This document shows positions 46,600 through 59,844 of a DNA stretch of 64,000 nt, one piece after another. This stretch comes from Allobrachymonas chironomi DSM 19884 (GTDB lineage: Bacteria; Pseudomonadota; Gammaproteobacteria; Burkholderiales; Burkholderiaceae_C), in contig NZ_KB894766.1 in assembly GCF_000374625.1 (NCBI RefSeq), positions 372,001 to 436,000 of the forward strand, read 5' to 3'. Each line of letters opens with the position of its first letter. The first letter of the stretch is position 1. The notes beneath the pieces were generated by a model. That model did no database searches, had not been told where the DNA came from, and saw only the letters and a list, made by a program, of their open reading frames with translations. The position numbers and the translations under genes were made by a program.

Positions 46600-47730
46600 C
46601 TAGTCCCAGGTCAGTGCCGCGCCGCTCTGGTATTCGGTAACGCGCGTCTCGAAAAAATTCTTTTCCTTGCGCAGATTGGCCTGCTCGTCGAGCCAGGGCA
46701 GCACATTGCCGGCACCGGGAAAAGGCTCGGCAACACCGGCCTGGCGTGCGCGCCGGTTGGCAATGAAGCGGAACTGCTGCATGTGCAAGTCGGCGTTGTA
46801 GCCGAGCACCGGCTCCTGGAGGATGTAGCCGGCATAGGCCTGTTCGGCGGCTTCGGCTTCGTCCCAGAGCTGGCGCAGGGCCTGCGGGTCCAGCTCCAGC
46901 TGCTCCTCGGCCAGCAGTTCGCGCACCACGCGGATGCCGAAACCGGCATGCAGCACCTCGTCGCGCATGATGTACTGCAGCTGTTCGGCCGTGCCCTTCA
47001 TCAGGCCGCGCCGCTGCAGTGCAAAAATCGGCGTGAAGCCGTTGTAGAACCAGCAGCCCTCGAACACCACGGCAAAGAAGAAATACGACAGCGCAAAAGT
47101 GTGCAGATTGTCGCGATCCTTCAGGTCAAAATCGGCGTGCATCACGCTGTCGAGCCGGCGCTGCGCCAGCGCGATCTTGCCGTGGATCTGCGGCACCACG
47201 CGGTAGCGGTTGTAGATGTCCTGCTGGTCCAGGCCGATGCTCTCGATGCAGTGCTGGTAGGTCCAGGTGTGCAGCGCTTCCTCGTAGACCTGGCGCGCCT
47301 GGTAGATCTGCAGCTCGGGCGCGGTCATCTTTTCCATCACGGCGAGGCCGATGTTGCGCATTGCCAGGATATCGGAAGTGGTCAGGTAGGCCAGCACGTT
47401 CTCGAAAATGTGGCGTTCGGTCGGCGTCAGCCGGTGGTGGTAATCATGCACATCCTGCGCCATGGAGATTTCCAGCGGCGTCCAGTGGTTGTTGTTCGCC
47501 ATCAGGAAGTAGGACCAGGCCCAGGGGTACTTGAACGGAGCCAGCTGGTGGATATCGCCCTGGCCATTGACGATGCGCTTGTCGCTGGCGCGGGTGGCCG
47601 CGCCGGCGTGGCCGGCAGCTGGCGGCGTCAGCGGCGCAGGCGCGGCAACCGGAGTATCCGCCGGCGGCTGGCTGGCGGGGCGGGCGGACCGGGTCGGCAG
47701 GTCCCAGTCATCGAAACGGAAGGCAGTCAT
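46600..47730 (-). CDS. nrdB: Ribonucleoside-diphosphate reductase class Ia, beta subunit
   Basis: NrdB houses the di-iron tyrosyl radical cofactor. The 376-residue protein has a long Pro/Ala-rich N-terminus, then iron ligands in LTPTERHIFENVL and YEEALHTWTYQHCIE (with the radical tyrosine likely in TWTYQHC). Further ligands are in FFAVVFEGCWFYNGF and RDEVLHAGFG. The C-terminal tail ends near YQSGAALTWD and docks with NrdA. It follows nrdA by 20 bases and shares its control. Confidence 0.95.
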   Translation of the reverse strand: MTAFRFDDWDLPTRSARPASQPPADTPVAAPAPLTPPAAGHAGAATRASDKRIVNGQGDIHQLAPFKYPWAWSYFLMANNNHWTPLEISMAQDVHDYHHRLTPTERHIFENVLAYLTTSDILAMRNIGLAVMEKMTAPELQIYQARQVYEEALHTWTYQHCIESIGLDQQDIYNRYRVVPQIHGKIALAQRRLDSVMHADFDLKDRDNLHTFALSYFFFAVVFEGCWFYNGFTPIFALQRRGLMKGTAEQLQYIMRDEVLHAGFGIRVVRELLAEEQLELDPQALRQLWDEAEAAEQAYAGYILQEPVLGYNADLHMQQFRFIANRRARQAGVAEPFPGAGNVLPWLDEQANLRKEKNFFETRVTEYQSGAALTWD

Positions 47731-47750
47731 GTCGGGATTCTCTTCAAGGC

Positions 47751-50495
<2,745 letters not shown>

Positions 50496-50716
50496 GTTCG
50501 GGCTCCCGCTGGAAAGACGGGCAGGGCACACCATGCGTGTCAGCGACCACCACGAACGGGAAGCCGGGATTCAGTCTGGCTGGCATGCCCGGTCTCCGCT
50601 CTGGCGGGCGCAGACAGGCATCTCCGGCGCGCACGCCGGGCAACAGAAGGCAGCAAGAAACACATGCATGATCGGCCTCATGTCAGGGACACCCCGCCCC
50701 AATGGAAAAAAGCTTG
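50496..50716 (-). other. nrdA leader between riboswitch and start codon
   Basis: These 221 bases link the riboswitch to nrdA. A six-U run (A at 50706-50711 on the plus strand) lies six bases past the riboswitch P1 stem, consistent with termination control. The rest is GC-rich and without a convincing small ORF. Confidence 0.5.
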
Positions 50717-50902
50717 GCATCGTGGCAGGTCTTCTGACTTTCAGCTTGGCGCGTGACCCTGCCTTCCCGGACGCATCCAGTGGCATGAGCGGATCACGCA
50801 AGCTGATTACAGCTGCGGGGGCAGTTCACGAATTCGGGCACAAGGCCACGGCACGTGATTCCCTTTTCACCCGTTGCGTGTGGCAACGGGAACCATCGAT
50901 GC
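50717..50902 (-). ncRNA. Cobalamin (adenosylcobalamin-type) riboswitch upstream of nrdA
   Basis: On the minus strand the conserved elements of the cobalamin riboswitch appear in order. They are GGGUGAAAAGGGAA (50859-50872), ACUGCCCCCGCAGCUGUAA (50807-50825), the B12 box GCCACUG (50778-50784), GGGAAGGC (50761-50768) and AGUCAGAAGACCUGCC (50724-50739). A P1 stem closes it with GCAUCG (50897-50902) and CGAUGC (50717-50722). The downstream gene is nrdA, about 220 bases on. In other bacteria such a switch lowers class Ia reductase expression when B12 is available for a class II enzyme. Confidence 0.93.
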
Positions 50903-50922
50903 AGGCAGTCTAGCACAGCGGC

Positions 50923-51111
50923 TCAGTGGCAGCTGTCACCACCCGGGCGCTTGTGCGGGCATTGGCCGCAGCCGCTGCTGCTGCCGTTGCTGCTGCCACA
51001 GCCGCCGGCCTGGCCACCCAGGCGTTCGCGCCAGCGGCCGGGCATCAGTCGCCACAGGACATACAGGGCCGCCAGCACGACCAGCAGGCCCACGATCAGG
51101 TCTTGCCACAT
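50923..51111 (-). CDS. Small Cys-rich FeoB-associated membrane protein
   Basis: This 62-residue protein has one membrane segment (about 4-24, DLIVGLLVVLAALYVLW), a basic stretch and a Gly/Ser/Cys-rich tail with four cysteines (GGCGSS, GCGQC and DSC). It starts 14 bases after feoB with GGAGGA in front. Short membrane proteins with such tails are frequent partners of FeoB; the role is probably iron handling or complex stability, inferred from context. Confidence 0.78.
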   Translation of the reverse strand: MWQDLIVGLLVVLAALYVLWRLMPGRWRERLGGQAGGCGSSNGSSSGCGQCPHKRPGGDSCH

Positions 51112-51125
51112 GGCGATTCCTCCGG

Positions 51126-53003
51126 TCAGCCGCCCAGCGCCAGGGCCAGACGGTAGGTGATGAAACTGGCGACATAGGCCAGGGCAAACATGTAGATCAC
51201 CATGATCCAGACATGGCGCCAGCCGTGCGTCTCGCGGCGCACCATGGCCAGCGTGGACAGGCATTGCGGCGCAAACACGAACCAGACCAGCAGCGACAGG
51301 CCGGTGGCCAGCGACCACTGGCCGGCCAGCAGTGTCTGCAGCTGGGCGCTGACCCCTTCCTCGCTGCCGGAGAGGGCATACACGGTACCGAGCGCGCCCA
51401 CCACCACCTCGCGCGCGGCCATGCCGGGCACCAGCGCGATGCTGATCTGCCAGTTGAAGCCGATCGGGGCAAACAGCTGTTCCAGCCCGCGGCCCAGCAT
51501 GCCGGCCAGACTGTATTCGATGGCCGGTGCGCCCGTTCCCGGCGGCGGTGCCGGATAGCTGGACAGGAACCACAGCACGATGGTCATGGCCAGGATGATG
51601 GTGCCGACGCGGCGCACGAAGATCCAGGCCCGCTCCTGCAGACCCAGCAGCAGATTGCGCAGATTCGGCAGGCGGTAGGCCGGCAGCTCCATCAGCAGCG
51701 GCGAAAACGTCTGCCGGCTGCGCCAGCGCTTGGCGATCCAGGCCACCAGCATGGCCGAGACGATGCCAAACAGATAGAGCCCGAACAGCACCAGCCCCTG
51801 CAGGTTGAACAGGCCCAGTACCTTGCGTGCCGGAATGAAGGCCGCGATCAGCAGCGTGTACACCGGCAGGCGTGCCGAGCAGGTCATCAGCGGCGCGATC
51901 ATGATGGTGACCAGGCGATCGCGCCAGTTGCCGATGGTGCGCGTGGCCATGATGCCGGGCACGGCACAGGCAAAGCTGGACAGCAGCGGAATGAAGGAGC
52001 GGCCGGACAGGCCGACCTTGCCCATGAGGCGATCCAGCAGAAAGGCGGCACGCGGCAGGTAGCCGGAATCTTCCAGCGCCAGGATGAACAGGAACAGGAA
52101 CAGGATTTGCGGCAGGAACACCAACACGCCTCCGGCACCGGCAATCACGCCATCGGCCAACAGACTGCGCAGCGCGCCTTCGGGCAGGCTGTCCCGCACC
52201 CAGCTGCCCAGTGCCTCGGTGCCGGCCACGATCAGGTCCATCGGCCAGGCGGCCCAGCTGAACACCGCCTGGAACACCAGGAACAGGATCAGCGCCAGCA
52301 GCAGCGGCCCACCCAGCGGATGCAGCACCACCCGGTCCAGCCGGTCGGTCAGCTCCAGCTTGCGCGCATGCGACTGCACGGTCACGTCCATCAGCCGGCG
52401 TACCTCGGCCTGCAGCGCCAGCACCCCCTCTGCCCCGCCCGCCGCCGTGGCGCTTGCGGTTGGCGCTGCTGGCAGGGGCTGATCCAGTGCGGCCAGCACC
52501 TCGCGCGCGCCGTCGGTCTGCACACCCACCGCGTAGACCACCGGTATGCCCAGTTCGCGTGCCAGCGCCGCGTGATCGATGCGGATGCCGCTGCGTGCCA
52601 GCATGTCGGACAGGTTCAGCACCAGCAGCATCGGCAGACCGAGCTGGCGCGCCTGCAGTACCAGCTGCAGGCTCAGGCGCAGGTTGGTGGCATCGGCCAC
52701 GCAGATCAGCAAATCGGGTAGCGGCTCATCGCTGTTGCCGGTGACCACGTCACGCGTCACGGCTTCATCGGCAGAAGCCGCATGCAGGCTGTAGGTGCCG
52801 GGCAGATCCAGCACGAACACCTGGCGACCTTGCGGCGTGAGGGCAACACCCTCCTTGCGCTCCACCGTGACGCCGGCGTAATTGGCCACCTTCTGGCGGC
52901 TGCCGGTGAGCAGGTTGAACAGCGCGGTCTTGCCGCAGTTGGGATTGCCGAGCAGCGCCACGCGCTGCGGCAACGCTCCGGCTAGCGTGGGTTCAGCCTG
53001 CAT
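51126..53003 (-). CDS. feoB: Ferrous iron transport protein B
   Basis: FeoB is the GTPase-linked Fe2+ permease. The 625-residue protein has the N-terminal G domain (G1 LGNPNCGKTAL at about 16, G3 DLPGTYSLH, G4 NLSD) followed by the membrane part with Gate motifs (SFACAVPGIMATR and GMAAREVVVGALGTVY). It is shorter than the 773 of E. coli, but the core is complete. Its start overlaps the feoA stop by 11 bases. Confidence 0.95.
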   Translation of the reverse strand: MQAEPTLAGALPQRVALLGNPNCGKTALFNLLTGSRQKVANYAGVTVERKEGVALTPQGRQVFVLDLPGTYSLHAASADEAVTRDVVTGNSDEPLPDLLICVADATNLRLSLQLVLQARQLGLPMLLVLNLSDMLARSGIRIDHAALARELGIPVVYAVGVQTDGAREVLAALDQPLPAAPTASATAAGGAEGVLALQAEVRRLMDVTVQSHARKLELTDRLDRVVLHPLGGPLLLALILFLVFQAVFSWAAWPMDLIVAGTEALGSWVRDSLPEGALRSLLADGVIAGAGGVLVFLPQILFLFLFILALEDSGYLPRAAFLLDRLMGKVGLSGRSFIPLLSSFACAVPGIMATRTIGNWRDRLVTIMIAPLMTCSARLPVYTLLIAAFIPARKVLGLFNLQGLVLFGLYLFGIVSAMLVAWIAKRWRSRQTFSPLLMELPAYRLPNLRNLLLGLQERAWIFVRRVGTIILAMTIVLWFLSSYPAPPPGTGAPAIEYSLAGMLGRGLEQLFAPIGFNWQISIALVPGMAAREVVVGALGTVYALSGSEEGVSAQLQTLLAGQWSLATGLSLLVWFVFAPQCLSTLAMVRRETHGWRHVWIMVIYMFALAYVASFITYRLALALGG

Positions 53004-53274
53004 CGGCGGCTCCTGCTGTCACCCGGATGCGATCGGCCTCGTGACGGCGCAGCGCAAAAGTGGTGTGACCGATGCGCACCGCCAGCGGCTCGCGCCCCGG
53101 CCAGCCGGCCGCCGTGATGCGTAGCTGTTCGCCCGGCACAAAGCCGATTTCCATCAGGCGCAGCATGAGTTCGTCTTCGCGGCCCTGCGCATCGGGCAAC
53201 ACGCTGCGCACGGTCGCCCAGCGTCCGGTCGTCAGGGCGGACAGGGGCAGGTCGGGATCAGTGATGGATAACAT
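52993..53274 (-). CDS. feoA: Ferrous iron transport protein A
   Basis: FeoA is a small SH3-like cytosolic protein that assists FeoB. The 93-residue sequence has LPLSALTTGRWATVRSVLPD, LMLRLMEIGFVPGEQLRIT and a C-terminal TTFALRRHEADRIRV, typical of the family. It heads the operon and overlaps feoB. A Fur-box-like site lies just upstream. Confidence 0.92.
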   Translation of the reverse strand: MLSITDPDLPLSALTTGRWATVRSVLPDAQGREDELMLRLMEIGFVPGEQLRITAAGWPGREPLAVRIGHTTFALRRHEADRIRVTAGAADAG

Positions 53275-53292
53275 GGTGGCTGGTCGATTCTT

Positions 53293-53311
53293 GAATGAGA
53301 ATGATAATCGA
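53293..53311 (-). promoter_or_regulatory. Fur-box-like site upstream of feoA
   Basis: Minus-strand TCGATTATCATTCTCATTC, 19-37 bases before the feoA start, closely follows the GATAAT-repeat Fur consensus (ATTATCATTCTCATT). This supports repression of feoABC-type genes by iron through Fur. The match is by eye. Confidence 0.72.
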
Positions 53312-53358
53312 CAAGCAAATAACCGCTTTGATGCGGGTCAACTCCGTGACGAATCGGC

Positions 53359-55505
<2,147 letters not shown>

Positions 55506-55529
55506 TCCGTCAGCAGCGCTGCACGATCG

Positions 55530-55561
55530 AGCCACCACGCCGTCAGGCGGGTGGCTTTTTT
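55530..55561 (+). terminator. Rho-independent terminator after purB
   Basis: An AGCCACC/GGTGGCT stem with inner CGCC/GGCG pairing (one bulged A) is followed by six T. It begins 25 bases past the purB stop. Confidence 0.88.
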
Positions 55562-55565
55562 GTGC

Positions 55566-56264
55566 TCAACGGGCTGCTGCCGGCCAGCGCAGCAGCTCCA
55601 GCGTATCCAGCTGCAGCAGGCTGAAGTGGCCGCGGCCGCTCATCCAGCCGCCGGTATCGAGGTAATAGCGGTTGCCCAGCACACGCGCTTCGTCAATGGT
55701 GTTGTGGCCATGGGCCACGGCACGGATATTCTCGATCACGCTGTTATCGCCCTGGCGGATGCGCCAGCGCGCCCACAGGCAGGTATGCAGATTGTCGGCT
55801 TCGAGCGGGCGATCACGCAGATGCTGCCAGTCATCAAACGGGCATTCGGCGTGCAGCAGACCGACCGGGCCGTCTGCCGTGTCCACCTCGGCCACCACCG
55901 GCAGCTGCTGCAGGCGCTCGGCGATGGCACGGCGTTCGGCGGCGGGCAGTCCGACAAACCAGTCGCCGCCATGCAGGCGGTGATCGACATTCGGAAAGGG
56001 ATCGTCCAGGCCGTCGCGCCAGATCATGAAATCGTGGTTGCCGCAGATGGCATGGAACCAGGGCTGGTCCAGCCAGTGCAGCACCTGGCGTGAATCCGGC
56101 CCGCGATTCACCAGGTCGCCCAGGGAAAACAGCCGGTCGGTGGCGCGGTCGAAGCCGATGCCGTCCAGCACCTGCTGCAGCCGCTGAAAACAGCCGTGGA
56201 TATCGCCCACGGCAAAATCGCGCCCGCGCGTATTGCGGGCATGCGTGAGATAGGTAGTTGGCAT
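55566..56264 (-). CDS. Metallophosphatase, phage-lambda/PrpA-type serine/threonine phosphatase-like
   Basis: This protein of about 232 residues has the PPP metallophosphoesterase motifs GDIHGCF, GDLVNRGPDS, GNHDFM and a later HGHNTID. These supply metal and phosphate ligands. Its size fits PrpA/PrpB or lambda phosphatase-like enzymes; the substrate may be phosphoprotein or a nucleotide. The start at 56264 is chosen from the family; ATG 56291 is also possible. It is convergent with purB. Confidence 0.85.
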   Translation of the reverse strand: MPTTYLTHARNTRGRDFAVGDIHGCFQRLQQVLDGIGFDRATDRLFSLGDLVNRGPDSRQVLHWLDQPWFHAICGNHDFMIWRDGLDDPFPNVDHRLHGGDWFVGLPAAERRAIAERLQQLPVVAEVDTADGPVGLLHAECPFDDWQHLRDRPLEADNLHTCLWARWRIRQGDNSVIENIRAVAHGHNTIDEARVLGNRYYLDTGGWMSGRGHFSLLQLDTLELLRWPAAAR

Positions 56265-56375
56265 GATGCCGATACTGTAACGCAGCGGCATGCGCCATGG
56301 CGACAGACCCGGAATTGCCCATGATGATGGCCGGCCTGCAACACCGCCCTTGGGCGCTGCGGACGACCGGGAGAC

Positions 56376-56726
56376 TTACAGCGTGACACCGAAACGCGGC
56401 AGCAGCCAGACCATCAGCGCATAGGCCAGCGCCGTGGCCGCGCTCGACAACAGCAGTGCCAGCCAGAAGTTCCAGCCGGCACGCAGCAGCAGCGGCAGCA
56501 GCAGGAACAGCAGTAGCGAGGGAATCACCAGCCAGAAGATGCTGCTGGCAGTGGCAGCGATTTGCGCCGTATCGCGCGTGTCCAGGTAGATCCAGATCAT
56601 GGCCAGCAGCGAGGTGAGCGGCAACGAGGCCAGTGCCGCGCCCCAGAAGCTGCTGCGCTTGCCGAGTTCGGCAATCGCCACGATGAGGATGGCGCTCAAC
56701 AGGGTCTTGATGGTCAGGATCAGCAT
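56376..56726 (-). CDS. DUF3147 small membrane protein
   Basis: This 116-residue protein has four membrane segments and the DUF3147 pattern IAELGKRSSFWGAALASLPLTSLLAMIWIYLDT. Function is unknown. It starts one base after the stop of the efflux permease, so it is most likely part of that operon. Confidence 0.75.
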   Translation of the reverse strand: MLILTIKTLLSAILIVAIAELGKRSSFWGAALASLPLTSLLAMIWIYLDTRDTAQIAATASSIFWLVIPSLLLFLLLPLLLRAGWNFWLALLLSSAATALAYALMVWLLPRFGVTL

Positions 56727-56727
56727 C

Positions 56728-59700
56728 TCAGGCCCCGGCCTCTGGCAGCGGCTCCGGCCGGTGGCGCTTCAGGTGTCGCCCCAGCCAGTGCTCCAGGTCA
56801 TCGATCAGGGTGTAGAGCGCCGGCACCACCAGCAGGCTCAGCAGCGTGGAGGTGACCAGACCGCCGATTACCGCCACCGCCATGGGCGAGCGGAAACTCG
56901 GGTCGGCCGCGCCCATGCCAAGCGCCAGCGGCATCATGCCGGCGCCCATGGCCAGCGTGGTCATGATGATCGGGCGACTGCGCTTGTGGCAGGCGTCGAT
57001 CAGCGCATCAAAGCGGCTCATGCCCTCGCGGCGCGCCATGATGGCGTAGTCCACCAGCAGGATCGAGTTCTTGGTGACGATGCCCATCAGCATGATCAGG
57101 CCGATCATGGCCGGCATGGTGAGCGCCTTGCCGGTAAGCAGCATGGCCACGAACGCCCCGCCAATGGCCAGCGGCAGCGCCGCCAGGATGGTGATCGGCT
57201 GCATGAAGTCGCGGAACAGCAGCACCAGCACGCCATAGATGCAGAGCACGCCAATCGTCATGGCAATGCCGAAACTGTTGAACAGCGCATTCATTTCCTG
57301 CGCATCGCCAAGTTCGGCCAGCCGCACGCCGGCCGGCAGCTGCTGCATCACCGGCAGCGCACGCGCCTCTGCGTTGAGCTGGCCCAGGGAGCGCGAGCCC
57401 AGCTCCACATCGAGGCGGACGCTGCGCTCGCGGTTGGTGCGGTTGATGACCGAGGGACCGCTTTCCAGCTGCACCCGGGCCACCGCCAGCAGCGGCACCA
57501 TGCCGTTGCGGGCCGGCACCAGCAGCTGCTCGATGTCGGCGACGCGCCGGCGGTAGTCGTCGGGCAGCTTGATGCGGATCGGGATCTGGCGCTCGTCCAG
57601 GTTCATCTTGGGCAGGTACTGGTCGTAATCGCCACTGGTGGCCACGCGCACAGTCTGGGCAATGGCGCTGGCGGTGACGCCGAGTTCGGCGGCGCGGGCG
57701 TGATCGGGCCGGATGATCAGCTCGGGCTGCACCAGGGAAGCACTGGAGGTGACGCCACCGATGCCGTTCAGGGTGCGCAGCTGGCGCTCGGCCTCCTGCG
57801 CCACGCGGTCGAGCTGCGCGCCGTCATCGCCCAGCAGCACCAGTTCCATCTTGCTGCCCATGTCGCCGGAGCCGACCTTGAAGCGCGCGCCCGGAATCTC
57901 GCGCACGATGGCGCGGATGCGGTTCTCGATGGCGATCAGGCTGTCCTTGCGTTCGTTGCGGTGCAGCGTGTTGATGGTGAGCACGGCGCGGTGCACCTCG
58001 GCGGCGGCACCGGGCTTGAAGCCGTCGCCGGCTGCGCCACCGCCCACGGAGGAGTAGATGCTGACAATCTGCGTGGCTTCCTGCTGCTGGATGCGCTGGC
58101 GCGTCTGCTCGGCCACCTGCAGCGTCTGCTGCAGCGTGCTGCCTGGCGGCAGCTCGACGGTGAGCTGGGTCTGGCCACGGTCGGAGTGCGGCATGAAGCC
58201 GGTCGGCAGCAGCGGCACCAGCAGCAGCGAGCCGGCAAACAGCGCCATCGCCGCCAGCATGGTCAGGCCGCGGTGCGTGATGCACCAGCGTACCAGCCGC
58301 AAATAGAAGCGCATCAGGCGGCCATCCTGCCTTGCCACGGTCTGGTGGCGGCCGGGTTTCAGCAGATAGGCGGCCATCATCGGCGTCAGCAGCCGTGCCA
58401 CTACCAGCGAGGCCAGAATCGCCAGCACCGCCGTCCAGCCGAACTGGCGGAAGAACAGGCCGGGAATGCCGCTCATGAAGGCGGTCGGCAGGAAGACCGA
58501 GACCAGGGCAAACGTGGTGGCAATCACCGCCATGCCGATCTCGTCGGCGGCTTCGAGTGCCGCCTGCATCGGCGACTTGCCCATCACCAGGTGGCGCTCG
58601 ATGTTTTCGATCTCGACAATCGCATCGTCCACCAGCACGCCCACCACCAGCGCCAGCGACAGCAGCGTGACCATGTTGAGCGTGTAGCCGAACAGGCTCA
58701 GGCCGAAGAAAGTGGGGATGATGGACAGCGGCAGCGCCGTGGCCGCCACCAGCGTGGCGCGCCAGTTGCGCAGAAAGGCCCAGACCACCAGCACCGCCAG
58801 CACCGCGCCCTCGTACAGCAGCTGCATGCTGCCATCAAAGTTGTCCTGCACCGGACGGGCATTGTCGATCACGCGGCGGATCTGCAGCTCGGGCTGTTCG
58901 CGCTGGGCCTGCGCCATCACCGCGGCCATGGCCTCTGCCACCTCCACCTCGCTCGCCCCCTTGGAGCGGAACACCTCCAGGCCGATCACCGGCTGGCCGT
59001 CCACCAGCGCGATGGCGCGCTGTTCGGCCACGGTATCGCGCACCTGGGCCACATCGCCCAGACGCACGCTGCGCCCTTGCGCCAGCGGGATGTGCATATC
59101 GGCCAGTTCGGCAGCACTGCGGGCCGCCGACAGGGTGCGCACGGTCTGCTCGCCGCTGCCGACATCGGTGCGGCCACTGGGCGGATCCTGCTGCATCTGG
59201 CCCAGCTGGCGCGAAATGTCCGCCGCCGTGACGCCAAGCGCCTGCATGCGATCCGGCTGCAGCAGCAGCTGCACCTCGCGGTGCACGCCGCCTATGCGCT
59301 TGACCGCGCCGACGCCACGGACCCCCAGCATGCGCTTGTTCAGCGTGTTGTCCACGTACCAGCTGAGCTGTTCCTCGTCCCAGCCGGCTCCGGGCTTGAG
59401 CTGCACGCTGTAGACCTCGACCACGCGGCCGGAAGTGGACAGCTTGCTCACCACCGGTTCGCGGATGTCACCCGGCAGGTCGGAGCGGATCTGCGAGACG
59501 GCATCGCGTGCTTCGGTCACGGCATCGGTGATGTTCTTTTCCAGCTCGAATTCGATGGTGGTGCTGGACGTGCCGTCGATCACCGACGTGTACATGTTCT
59601 TGATGCCGGTGATGGTGGCCACGGCGTTTTCCACCTTGCGCGCCACCTCGGTCTCGAGCTGCGCCGGGGCGGCACCGGGCTGGCTGATGGTGACCGTCAC

Positions 59701-59832
59701 CACCGGCAGCTGGATGTCCGGGAAATCCTGGATCTTGTTGCTCTTGAAGGCCAGCAGGCCGGCCAGCGTCAGCAGCGCAAACAGCAGGATCGCCGGTACC
59801 GGATTGCGGATGGAGAGGGCAGAGAAGTTCAC
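56728..59832 (-). CDS. RND multidrug efflux permease
   Basis: This 1034-residue inner-membrane proton-driven pump has 12 membrane helices and two large periplasmic loops. The TM4 proton-relay aspartates are present (VVGVLVDDAIVEIENIERH), and it starts MNFSALSIRNPVPAILLFAL. It is an HAE-type transporter for drugs or other organic compounds; the substrate cannot be read. The adaptor gene is 12 bases upstream. Confidence 0.93.
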   Translation of the reverse strand: MNFSALSIRNPVPAILLFALLTLAGLLAFKSNKIQDFPDIQLPVVTVTISQPGAAPAQLETEVARKVENAVATITGIKNMYTSVIDGTSSTTIEFELEKNITDAVTEARDAVSQIRSDLPGDIREPVVSKLSTSGRVVEVYSVQLKPGAGWDEEQLSWYVDNTLNKRMLGVRGVGAVKRIGGVHREVQLLLQPDRMQALGVTAADISRQLGQMQQDPPSGRTDVGSGEQTVRTLSAARSAAELADMHIPLAQGRSVRLGDVAQVRDTVAEQRAIALVDGQPVIGLEVFRSKGASEVEVAEAMAAVMAQAQREQPELQIRRVIDNARPVQDNFDGSMQLLYEGAVLAVLVVWAFLRNWRATLVAATALPLSIIPTFFGLSLFGYTLNMVTLLSLALVVGVLVDDAIVEIENIERHLVMGKSPMQAALEAADEIGMAVIATTFALVSVFLPTAFMSGIPGLFFRQFGWTAVLAILASLVVARLLTPMMAAYLLKPGRHQTVARQDGRLMRFYLRLVRWCITHRGLTMLAAMALFAGSLLLVPLLPTGFMPHSDRGQTQLTVELPPGSTLQQTLQVAEQTRQRIQQQEATQIVSIYSSVGGGAAGDGFKPGAAAEVHRAVLTINTLHRNERKDSLIAIENRIRAIVREIPGARFKVGSGDMGSKMELVLLGDDGAQLDRVAQEAERQLRTLNGIGGVTSSASLVQPELIIRPDHARAAELGVTASAIAQTVRVATSGDYDQYLPKMNLDERQIPIRIKLPDDYRRRVADIEQLLVPARNGMVPLLAVARVQLESGPSVINRTNRERSVRLDVELGSRSLGQLNAEARALPVMQQLPAGVRLAELGDAQEMNALFNSFGIAMTIGVLCIYGVLVLLFRDFMQPITILAALPLAIGGAFVAMLLTGKALTMPAMIGLIMLMGIVTKNSILLVDYAIMARREGMSRFDALIDACHKRSRPIIMTTLAMGAGMMPLALGMGAADPSFRSPMAVAVIGGLVTSTLLSLLVVPALYTLIDDLEHWLGRHLKRHRPEPLPEAGA

Positions 59833-59844
59833 GCCGGCTCCCGG

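Noticed and set aside
50571-50801. Small minus-strand ORF overlapping the riboswitch and nrdA leader
   Set aside because: It overlaps conserved riboswitch bases, has no ribosome-binding site and no recognisable sequence.
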